Positions 50,133 through 56,554 of a stretch of 64,000 bases of DNA are shown piece by piece. The position numbers were made by a program, and so were the translations under genes. The stretch is from Nocardia nova (GTDB lineage: Bacteria; Actinomycetota; Actinomycetes; Mycobacteriales; Mycobacteriaceae). Location: NCBI RefSeq assembly GCF_002933465.1, contig NZ_PSZE01000033.1, forward strand, positions 1 to 64,000, in the 5' to 3' direction. A model generated the notes under the pieces. It saw only the letters and a list, made by a program, of their open reading frames with translations. It searched no databases and had not been told where the DNA came from. Each line of letters starts with the position of its first letter. Position 1 is the first letter of the stretch.

Positions 50133-51634
50133 CGGAACAATCCCTTCGATAGTTTCGGGGCGCGGGCGAGCACCTCGTCGGACACCGTGAACGTCAGTTG
50201 CGGCAGTTCGTCCGGCGACAGCGAGCCCGCCCGCTGCGCGACGTCGAGGAATCGATCCTGTTCGGCGGCGTCGACGATGCCCTCGGCGAGCGTGCGGAAT
50301 TTGGCGATGTACTGCTCGCGGGCGAACGGCCGCGCGCCGAGCGGGTGGGCGTCGGCGACCGCGAGCTCGTCGACGATCACCTCACCGCTTGTCAATGTGA
50401 CCTCGGCGCGGGCGCCGAATGCCTTCTCGGCGGGATCGGTGGAGTGGTAGCGGCGGGTCCATTCCGGGTCCTCGGCGGTGGAGATCTTGCGCCACAGCTC
50501 GATTGTGTCGGGGCGGCGGGCACGTTCGGGTGCGTAGGAACGCTCGTGATGCCAGGTCCCGTCCTGCAGGGCGACCGCGAAGATGTACATGACCGAGTGG
50601 TCGAGGGTTTCCCGCGACGCCTCGGGATCGAATTTCTGCGGATCGTTGGAGCCGGTGCCGATCACCACGTGGGTGTGGTGGCTGGTGTGCAGCACGATCG
50701 AGGCCACCCGGCCGAGGTCACCGATGCGGTCGCGCATCCGCCGGGCCAGATCGATCGGCGCCTGGCTCTGATATTCGGCCGAATGCTCCTTGGTGTAGGA
50801 GTCGAGGATCGCCCGTTTGGGCTCGCCCGGCCCCGGCAGCGGTACCGAATACTCGGCGTCGGGCCCGGCGAGCAGCCGGGCGATCACACCGTCCTCGCCC
50901 TCCCAGATGGGCGCGGGCGCACCCTCGCCGCGCATCGCCCGGTCGACGGCTTCGATCGCCATCTTGCCCGCGAAGGCCGGCGCGTAGGCCTTCCAGCTGG
51001 AGATCTCACCCTTGCGGGACTGCCGGGTCGCGGTGGTGGTGTGCAGCGCCTGGCCGATGGCCTGATAGATCGTCTCGGTGTCGAGACCGAGCGCCGTACC
51101 GATTCCGGCGGCGGCCGAAGGGCCCAGATGCGCGACGTGGTCGATCTTGTATTCGTGCAGGCAGATCGCCCGCACCAGATCGATCTGGATCTCGTAGCCG
51201 GTGGCCAGGCCGCGAATCAGATCACGGCCGCTGCGTCCGGCATGGTGGGCGGCGGCCAGAATCGGCGGGATGTTGTCGCCCGGATGAGAATAATCGGCGG
51301 CGAGAAAGGTGTCGTGGAAGTCGAGTTCACGCACCGCGACGCCATTGGCCCACGCCACCCACTCCGGGGAGTACCCGCCAGGAACGCCGAACACCGGAGC
51401 ACCCGGTCGATACAGGTGCGCCAGAGCCTGCGCGCGGGCGTCGGCCACCGCACGCCGGGTGATCGATGCGGCGGCGACGGCGGCATTGTCGATGATCCGG
51501 TTGACGATCATCTCTTCGGTCTCCGGCGCCACCGCGACCGGATCCGTGGCGACCTCGGCGATACGCCACGCCAGGTGTTCGGCCCGGGGGAACACCTCGG
51601 CGGAGCGGTGCGTGCGAACGAGGTGATTCTTCAC
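50129..51634 (-). CDS. prpD: 2-methylcitrate dehydratase
   Basis: 501 aa MmgE/PrpD family. HRSAEVFPRAEHLAWRIAEV, DNAAVAAASITRRAVADARA, SHPGDNIPPILAAAHHAG, ATRQSRKGEISSWKAYAPAF and FDPEASRETLDHSVMYIFAV are conserved PrpD blocks. It dehydrates 2-methylcitrate to methylaconitate without an Fe-S cluster. GTG 51634 has GGGAGG 8 nt upstream. It heads the operon. In mycobacteria the regulator gene prpR lies beside prpD; here it is absent and a CinA-type gene stands upstream. Confidence 0.92.
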   Translation of the reverse strand: MKNHLVRTHRSAEVFPRAEHLAWRIAEVATDPVAVAPETEEMIVNRIIDNAAVAAASITRRAVADARAQALAHLYRPGAPVFGVPGGYSPEWVAWANGVAVRELDFHDTFLAADYSHPGDNIPPILAAAHHAGRSGRDLIRGLATGYEIQIDLVRAICLHEYKIDHVAHLGPSAAAGIGTALGLDTETIYQAIGQALHTTTATRQSRKGEISSWKAYAPAFAGKMAIEAVDRAMRGEGAPAPIWEGEDGVIARLLAGPDAEYSVPLPGPGEPKRAILDSYTKEHSAEYQSQAPIDLARRMRDRIGDLGRVASIVLHTSHHTHVVIGTGSNDPQKFDPEASRETLDHSVMYIFAVALQDGTWHHERSYAPERARRPDTIELWRKISTAEDPEWTRRYHSTDPAEKAFGARAEVTLTSGEVIVDELAVADAHPLGARPFAREQYIAKFRTLAEGIVDAAEQDRFLDVAQRAGSLSPDELPQLTFTVSDEVLARAPKLSKGLFR

Positions 51635-51660
51635 AGTCGGGACCTCCCGAGAACGTCGTT

Positions 51661-51770
51661 GAATCGCATGATTCGGACGCTACTCAGGAGGAGTACCCGT
51701 CGAAATACGTTGCAACTGCCTAGTTCTGTGTCATCGATCCGGCGAAGTTGCGAATATTGCGGACAGTGGC
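51661..51770. promoter_or_regulatory. prp operon upstream region with GTTGCAAC palindrome
   Basis: The gap holds GAATC-GCAT-GATTC (51661-51674), a perfect 8-bp palindrome GTTGCAAC (51709-51716) and a related TTGCGAATATTGC (51748-51760). PrpR and RamB of mycobacteria bind TTTGCAAA-like sites, so these are candidate operators for a propionate or acetate regulator encoded elsewhere. Confidence 0.45.
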
Positions 51771-51786
51771 GTCGTCCGCGAACCGT

Positions 51787-52251
51787 TCATCGATCGGCGG
51801 TCACACGGTCCAGCAGACAGCTCAGCGCGAACCGCACCGTCTGCTCGAGAACCTCTTCCGGTTCGCCGTCGAATGCAGCCCGGCAGGCGGTGACGGCGGT
51901 CTCGGAGGCGGTGGCGAACCACACCGTGCCGGGCGGTTCGCCGTCACTCGGTTCGGGACCACCGACACCGGTGACCGCCACCGAATAGCTCGCGCCGAGC
52001 AGCTTGCGCACGTTGGTGGCCAACGCCTCGGCCGCGGGCCGCGACACCACGGGGACGTCGGGCATATCCAGGACGGTGCGTTTGACCTCCGGGCTGTAGG
52101 CGACGACCCCGCCGCGAAACCACCGTCCCGCATCCGGTGCCGCGCCGAGGGCGGAGGCGATCTTGCCCGAGGTGAGCGATTCCGCCACCGCGATCGTCGA
52201 ACCGGCCGCCGCGGCCAGTTCGGCGATCCGCTCGGCGCCACCCTCGGTCAT
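51787..52251 (-). CDS. CinA C-terminal-type nicotinamide-nucleotide amidase
   Basis: 154 aa, the stand-alone CinA C-terminal (PncC) domain: STIAVAESLTSGKIASAL with the catalytic Ser-Thr-Ser region, RWFRGGVVAYSPEVKRTVL, VAVTGVGGPEPSDGEPPGTV and WFATAS. PncC converts NMN to nicotinate mononucleotide in pyridine-nucleotide salvage. ATG 52251 is within a plausible N-terminus. A small gene (52286-52447) lies 34 bp upstream on the same strand. Confidence 0.85.
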   Translation of the reverse strand: MTEGGAERIAELAAAAGSTIAVAESLTSGKIASALGAAPDAGRWFRGGVVAYSPEVKRTVLDMPDVPVVSRPAAEALATNVRKLLGASYSVAVTGVGGPEPSDGEPPGTVWFATASETAVTACRAAFDGEPEEVLEQTVRFALSCLLDRVTADR

Positions 52252-52285
52252 CGCCCCGCCTCCCGGGCGGCCACGGTGTCCTCCC

Positions 52286-52447
52286 TCATTCCGCTCCCCG
52301 TTCTCCGCCGTCGTCTTCGCTCTCGCGGTACGCCTGTAGCGCGGTGTCGAGTTCGCGTTGCAGCCGTTGCACTTCCGCCTCGTCTCCGGCATCGGACGCA
52401 GTGGTGATGTCCTGGCGAAGCTGGGCGATGACGTCGTGTGAAAGCAC
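52286..52447 (-). CDS. Small acidic helical protein, unknown
   Basis: 53 aa, too short for common gene finders. GTG 52447 is preceded by GGAGGAGG at 5 nt, a very strong ribosome site. The product VLSHDVIAQLRQDITTASDA, GDEAEVQRLQRELDTALQAY then an acidic tail is likely a single long amphipathic helix pair. It is followed by the CinA-type gene and may share its transcript. No family known to me. Confidence 0.6.
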   Translation of the reverse strand: MLSHDVIAQLRQDITTASDAGDEAEVQRLQRELDTALQAYRESEDDGGERGAE

Positions 52448-52488
52448 GGTAACCTCCTCCGGCACGGAACGGGTGAGCGGTCGAGAAG

Positions 52489-52734
52489 CTAGCTGCCCTG
52501 CTGGTGGGACCGTTGCCGGGCCTCGTCGACGTTGGCTTCGGCTCGGGCCTTCTCGGCCTGCGCTTCCTTCTCGGCCGCCTCGCGCTGCGATTCGGCCTTG
52601 TCCTGCTGCGCCCGGCCCTCCGACTCGAGGTCGTTGTTGCCGGTGACGATGCCCGCCGCCTCCTTGGCCTTACCCTTCACATCTTCGACGACGCCTTTGA
52701 TGCCCTCACGCGGGCCACTGTTGTGGTCGGACAC
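52489..52734 (-). CDS. CsbD-like stress protein (microaggregate-binding protein type)
   Basis: 81 aa, highly charged. MSDHNSGPREGIKGVVEDVK, GKAKEAAGIVTGNNDLESEG matches the CsbD repeat, followed by a Lys/Glu/Ala-rich helix (AEKEAQAEKARAEANVDEAR). CsbD proteins are general stress proteins of unclear action, often SigB-controlled. GTG 52734 starts the gene. It sits beside two other small or stress genes. Confidence 0.85.
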   Translation of the reverse strand: MSDHNSGPREGIKGVVEDVKGKAKEAAGIVTGNNDLESEGRAQQDKAESQREAAEKEAQAEKARAEANVDEARQRSHQQGS

Positions 52735-52763
52735 GAAGTCCCCTTCCGTCGCGATTTCCTGAC

Positions 52764-52937
52764 ATGCAACGCCTACCCAGCGCAGCGGTGGTCAATCGGA
52801 CGATTACCCGGCCCGCGGCCGCCGGCGCCGCCTTCGCGATCGGCGGCTTCGGGGTGTGGGCGATCGCAGAGGCTCCCAGAGTGATCAGGAATCGAGAAGC
52901 GACGGTCGCGCGATCGCCGATAACGTCTTCGACATGA
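52764..52937 (+). CDS. Possible small membrane peptide upstream of the VOC gene
   Basis: A 57-aa frame starts at ATG 52764 and ends in an ATGA overlap with the VOC gene. It holds one hydrophobic segment (AAAGAAFAIGGFGVWAIAEA) flanked by Arg residues. There is no clear ribosome site, and it lies in the leader between divergent genes, so it may be chance. Confidence 0.3.
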   Translation: MQRLPSAAVVNRTITRPAAAGAAFAIGGFGVWAIAEAPRVIRNREATVARSPITSST

Positions 52938-53563
52938 CCATCACCACAGCTCAGAGCACCATCGCATCGGTAGTCCTCGAGACCCCTGACCCGGCTGCCG
53001 CCGCGGCCTTCTACGAGGCCGCGTTCGGACTCGGCGACCGGCTGCGGGTCCGCAAGTCGGAGGCGGAGACCACGGGCTTCCGCGGATACATCCTCTCCCT
53101 CGTGGTTTCCCAGCCGAGCACCGTCGACAGCCTCATCGGCTCCGCGGTCGCGGCGGGCGCGACGACGGTGAAGCCGGCCAAGAAGAGTTTCTGGGGGTAC
53201 GGGGGCGTCGTGCAGGCTCCTGACGGCGCGGTCTGGAAGATCGCCACCTCGGCGAAGAAGGACACCGGTCCAGCCACCCGCGAGATCGACGATTTCGTCC
53301 TGCTGCTCGGGGTCGAGAGCGTGAAGGCGACCAAACAGTTCTACCGCGAGCGCGGCTTGACCGTGGCGAAGAGTTTCGGCGGGAAGTACGCCGAGTTCGA
53401 GTCGCCGGCCGGGTCGGTCAAGCTCGCGCTCTACGGCCGCAGGGCCGCCGCCAAGGACGCGGGCGTTCCGGTGGAGGGCTCCGGGTCGCATCGCATCGCC
53501 GTCACCGGTTCCCTCGGTTCCTTCACCGATCCCGACGGATTCGTGTGGGAGGTCGAGGCCTGA
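52934..53563 (+). CDS. Two-domain VOC (glyoxalase-like) protein
   Basis: 209 aa with two VOC half-modules: ASVVLETPDPAAAAAFYEAA to GGVVQAPDGAVWKIA, and DDFVLLLGVESVKATKQFYR to LGSFTDPDGFVWEVEA. Glyoxalase-like proteins of this layout are often annotated as bleomycin-resistance relatives, but substrates vary. The ATG at 52934 lies 7 nt after TAACGT, a good actinobacterial -10 box, so the mRNA may be leaderless. A long hairpin follows the stop. Confidence 0.78.
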   Translation: MTITTAQSTIASVVLETPDPAAAAAFYEAAFGLGDRLRVRKSEAETTGFRGYILSLVVSQPSTVDSLIGSAVAAGATTVKPAKKSFWGYGGVVQAPDGAVWKIATSAKKDTGPATREIDDFVLLLGVESVKATKQFYRERGLTVAKSFGGKYAEFESPAGSVKLALYGRRAAAKDAGVPVEGSGSHRIAVTGSLGSFTDPDGFVWEVEA

Positions 53564-53590
53564 GCCGGGTAACCCGGCCGGATTCAGGCC
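53557..53590 (+). terminator. Hairpin terminator after the VOC gene
   Basis: GGCCTGA-GCCGGG-TAA-CCCGGC-CGGAT-TCAGGCC: a 13-bp stem interrupted by a 5-nt bulge, with a 3-nt loop. It overlaps the stop codon at 53561-53563 of the VOC gene. Confidence 0.65.
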
Positions 53591-53645
53591 GCCCGCAACG
53601 GAACTCGGAAGGACCTGCGCAGCGACGACGGGCCGAGCATCGCCG

Positions 53646-53880
53646 CTACCGGTGCCGGTGCGAATCCGTCGGATGACGCTGCGGTGGCGTAATCTCCATG
53701 ACCTCCATCAGCTGGTTCGCGAACTCTTCGGCCTCGGCGCGTACGCCGTTGTGTGCCCCGGGAAACTCGACCACCCGGAGTCCGAGCCGGGCCGCGATCT
53801 CGACCGCGGGCCGATAGGGCAGGCACGGCCACTGCGACAGGGTCCGGTGCAGCGCCTCGAGAATGCGGTGCCAGCCGGCC
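53646..53880 (-). pseudogene. C-terminal remnant of an alpha/beta-hydrolase
   Basis: A minus-strand frame ending at 53646 reads GWHRILEALHRTLSQWPCLP, YRPAVEIAARLGLRVVEFPG, AHNGVRAEAEEFANQLMEVM. The PAVEIAARLG and VVEFPG-x-H elements are the usual tail of alpha/beta hydrolases, with the catalytic His in GAHNG. No nucleophile elbow is found upstream, and the sequence before 53880 does not continue the fold, so only the last quarter remains. The rest of the 53591-54029 gap holds no gene I can support. Confidence 0.5.
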
Positions 53881-54029
53881 GTCGATCGCCCGGGAGCGCG
53901 CGAATCCGCCCGCCGCCTCCAGGTGGCGAAACCGTGAAATGAATTTCGGCCACGGATATCGAGTCGGGACGAGGCGGGGACGGCGACCGCACGAAGGACG
54001 GTCCCGCAGACGTCACCGGGCGGTGATAC

Positions 54030-54389
54030 TCACCGGCAGCATTCGGGGTCCAGAACGACACACAATGCCGCCAGCGCATCACGTTTGGCGTGGTGCACGA
54101 CATTCATTCCGACCCGGCCGGATTCGACCAGCCCGGCCTTGCGGAGCTGGCCGAGGTGGTGGCTGACCGTCGATTCCGCCAGCCCCACCGCGGCGGCCAG
54201 GTCACCACCGTTCTCCCCGGTGTCCGGACTCGCCAGCAGCAGCGACATCAACTTCACCCGCACCGGATCGGCGAGCGCTTTCAGCCGCAGGGCCACCTCC
54301 AGGGCCGCGGCGTCGTCGATCGGCCCGGCCGCCACCGGGGCACAACACACCGGGGCGGACATGTCGATCACGGGAAGCGCTTTGGGCAT
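54030..54389 (-). CDS. arsR: ArsR-family arsenic-responsive repressor
   Basis: 119 aa. The winged helix (about 30-100) has LEVALRLKALADPVRVKLMS, then LAAAVGLAESTVSHHLGQLR. Cys15 and Cys16 in APVCCAPVAA fit the As(III) site of Corynebacterium-type ArsR, which uses an N-terminal Cys pair. Two more Cys lie at the end (LDPECCR). The chosen ATG at 54389 gives this numbering; longer starts run into the operator. It is divergent from arsI, with a large inverted repeat between them, and should repress both until arsenite or a related metal binds. Confidence 0.88.
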   Translation of the reverse strand: MPKALPVIDMSAPVCCAPVAAGPIDDAAALEVALRLKALADPVRVKLMSLLLASPDTGENGGDLAAAVGLAESTVSHHLGQLRKAGLVESGRVGMNVVHHAKRDALAALCVVLDPECCR

Positions 54390-54415
54390 ATTTCCACCAT
54401 ATCGACGGGATTGAC

Positions 54416-54466
54416 ATATGTCGAAAAGGTGGAGCAGACTCGGAACCGCCAACCTTTTCGACATAT
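54416..54466. promoter_or_regulatory. ArsR operator: 15-bp inverted repeat
   Basis: ATATGTCGAAAAGGT (54416-54430) is repeated inverted as ACCTTTTCGACATAT (54452-54466), with a 21-bp spacer. The left arm also lies in a small perfect palindrome GACATATGTC (54413-54422). The site fills the gap between arsR (start 54389) and arsI (start 54487). Confidence 0.75.
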
Positions 54467-54486
54467 ATCGCACCATGGAGGTTTCC

Positions 54487-54963
54487 ATGTCTCGCATCCA
54501 ACTCGCCCTCAATGTCGACGACCTCGATCGGGCGGTGGCGTTCTACTCCACGCTGTTCGCCACCGAACCGGCCAAACTCGAGCCCGGCTACGCCAACTTC
54601 GCCGTCGAGCAGCCGCCGTTGAAGCTGGTACTGCTGGAGAACACCGGCACCGGCGGCACGATCAACCACCTCGGAGTCGAGGTGGAAACCTCCGACCAGG
54701 TCCACGACGAGATCGCGCGATTGTCACAGGCCGGATTGTTCACCACGGAGCAGATCGGCACGACCTGCTGTTTCGCTCAGCAGGACAAGGTATGGGTCAC
54801 TGGACCGCACGGCGAGAAATGGGAAGTCTACACGGTGCTGGCCGACACCGAAACCTTCGGCGCCGCACCGGAATTCGACGCACCGGAATTCGCCGACGAC
54901 ACCTCGGCCGCGCAGACCTGTTGCGGCACCGACGCCTCGGCTCCGAAAACCTGCTGCGGGTGA
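54487..54963 (+). CDS. arsI: ArsI/CadI-family glyoxalase-fold arsenic resistance enzyme
   Basis: 158 aa VOC protein: SRIQLALNVDDLDRAVAFYS, EPGYANFAVEQPPLKLVLLE, NHLGVEVETSD and GPHGEKWEVYTVLADTETFG are typical of the ArsI/CadI group. The As(III)-binding Cys pair is Cys94-Cys95 in GTTCCFAQQ. The C-terminus has two more CCG repeats. ArsI cleaves the carbon-arsenic bond of methylarsenite with Fe(II); CadI relatives respond to cadmium. ATG 54487 has ATGGAGG upstream. It lies across the operator from arsR. Confidence 0.88.
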   Translation: MSRIQLALNVDDLDRAVAFYSTLFATEPAKLEPGYANFAVEQPPLKLVLLENTGTGGTINHLGVEVETSDQVHDEIARLSQAGLFTTEQIGTTCCFAQQDKVWVTGPHGEKWEVYTVLADTETFGAAPEFDAPEFADDTSAAQTCCGTDASAPKTCCG

Positions 54964-55238
54964 CCACGACACCTCGCGGCGGTGTTGGAAGCACTCGCCG
55001 ACCCCGTCCGGTTGCGGGTCTGTCGGCCATCGCGGCGCGCGCTGGCGGGGAAGCGCGCGTCTGCGGGGTCTCCGACGGGCTCGAGGTCACCCAGCCCACC
55101 GTCTCCCATCACCTGAAGGTGCTGCGTGAGGCCGGTTTGGTACCCAGTGAGCGCCGCGCCTCCTCGGTGTACTACCGGGTGATTCCCGAAGCGGATCGCG
55201 GTACCGCTGCCGACGTACTTCGCGATCATGCGGGGTAG
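54964..55238 (+). pseudogene. Second arsR-type gene, broken by a one-base frameshift
   Basis: Right after the arsI stop, one frame reads HLAAVLEALADPVRLRV, the start of an ArsR winged helix. At about 55018-55022 the reading must shift by one base (a C appears lost) to continue LSAIAARAGGEARVCGVSDG, QPTVSHHLKVLREAGLVPSE, RRASSVYYRVIPEA in another frame up to a stop at 55238. A start codon is also lacking for the first frame. The usual metal motif ELCVCDL reads EARVCGV. It was once a distinct ArsR/SmtB repressor in the ars operon. Confidence 0.65.
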
Positions 55239-55360
55239 CGGCTACCTCTGCCGGCGGGTGGCAGGCCTGGGCTCCCACGCACCACCCTCGCCTTCACATC
55301 CGCGACGAAATCCGTTCTCGCGTAGAACAACTGATCGCCGAACTCGTGCCGACGTCGTGA
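55239..55360 (+). pseudogene. Remnant of arsenate reductase arsC
   Basis: From 55295 the plus strand reads HIRDEIRSRVEQLIAELVPT, S and stop at 55360. This is the typical C-terminal end of the low-molecular-weight-phosphatase-type ArsC of actinomycetes. The P-loop part with the CxGNSCRS-type motif is absent, and the sequence between 55239 and 55294 is scrambled. Its place after arsR2 matches the usual arsR-arsC gene order. Confidence 0.5.
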
Positions 55361-55528
55361 GGCCGGCCGCCCGCGACCGTGGTACTCACAGCGCCGGCGA
55401 TTGCGTGCCCAGCACGATCGCCGGTCGAGGCGAGCGGCGTCCTCGGTGCCGGGCTCGGCAATGGCGGATTCGCACGGGCGCGGCGCGGGGTACCCGCCGG
55501 GCCGCACCCGGTCGGTAGGTTGGCGATC

Positions 55529-56407
55529 ATGCGTAACGACGAGGATTCCTGGGATATCAACACCGGTGTCGGATCCACGGCATTGTTCGTCGCGGCGGCT
55601 CGCGCACTGGGCGGACGCGCGGGCGACGCCCCGGCTCGGGACCCGCTCGCCGAGCTGTTCGTCTCGGCCGCGGGCGGCGAGTGGGCGGATCTGATGGCGG
55701 GACGACTGCCTGAACATCCCTTGCTGACAACCGATTTCGGCATCCCGTTCCAGCAGCATCAACTCTTCCGCACCCGGTATTTCGACGACTACCTGGAGGC
55801 CGCGGTGACGTCGGGAATCCGGCAGGTGGTGGTGCTCGGGGCGGGCCTGGACGCACGCGCCTATCGACTGCCATGGCTGGCCGGCTGCACCGTTTACGAA
55901 CTGGATCGGCCGCAGGTACTCGAGTACAAGCGCGAGACCCTCGCGCAAGCGGGGCGCGAACCGATCGCGGATCGCCGGGAGGTGGCGGTCGATCTGCGCG
56001 GCGATTGGCCGAAAGCCTTGCGCGACAGCGGCTTCGATTCCGATCGGCCGACCGCGTGGTTGATCGAGGGGCTGCTGATCTACCTGACACCCGTCGCTCA
56101 GGACCGGCTGTTCGACGCGGTCCACTCGCTCAGCGCACCCGGCAGCCGGGCCGCCGTCGAACAGATGGATCCCTTGCCCGCCGAGGCCGCCGAAGCCCTG
56201 GCAGCAGACGGGGCATCCGGCTCGGAGTGGGTGAAGTTGATCTACAACGAGCCACGCAGCGAGGCCACCGCCTGGTTCACCGACCGCGGCTGGAGCGGCG
56301 AGCGCATCGACCTTCCCGACTACATCCGCAGCCTCGGTCACACCCCGGCGGGCCCCGACGGAGGCCAGCAGTCGCTGAGCAATCTGGCGACCGTCACCCG
56401 GTCGTGA
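55529..56407 (+). CDS. Class I SAM-dependent methyltransferase, TIGR00027 family
   Basis: 292 aa. DEDSWDINTGVGSTALFVAA and RDPLAELFVSAAG open the family; VVVLGAGLDARAYRLPWLAG is the SAM-binding motif I, followed by YELDRPQVLEYKRETLAQAG, WLIEGLLIYLTPVAQDRLFD and a C-terminal YIRSLGHTPAG. This family is expanded in mycobacteria and Nocardia and may methylate carboxyl groups of natural products or lipids. ATG 55529 is not preceded by a strong ribosome site. Confidence 0.85.
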   Translation: MRNDEDSWDINTGVGSTALFVAAARALGGRAGDAPARDPLAELFVSAAGGEWADLMAGRLPEHPLLTTDFGIPFQQHQLFRTRYFDDYLEAAVTSGIRQVVVLGAGLDARAYRLPWLAGCTVYELDRPQVLEYKRETLAQAGREPIADRREVAVDLRGDWPKALRDSGFDSDRPTAWLIEGLLIYLTPVAQDRLFDAVHSLSAPGSRAAVEQMDPLPAEAAEALAADGASGSEWVKLIYNEPRSEATAWFTDRGWSGERIDLPDYIRSLGHTPAGPDGGQQSLSNLATVTRS

Positions 56408-56554
56408 GACGAGTGCCTGGCGCGGCCCCGAGTGGGCCGATCCGCACGGATCGCCGCGCTCGCCACACGACGCGGCAGACCATGCGAACACCGCGGCTAG
56501 GATGACACGGCTTGATGAGCAACAGGCGCTCACCAAGCCGGTTTCACGTTCTTC

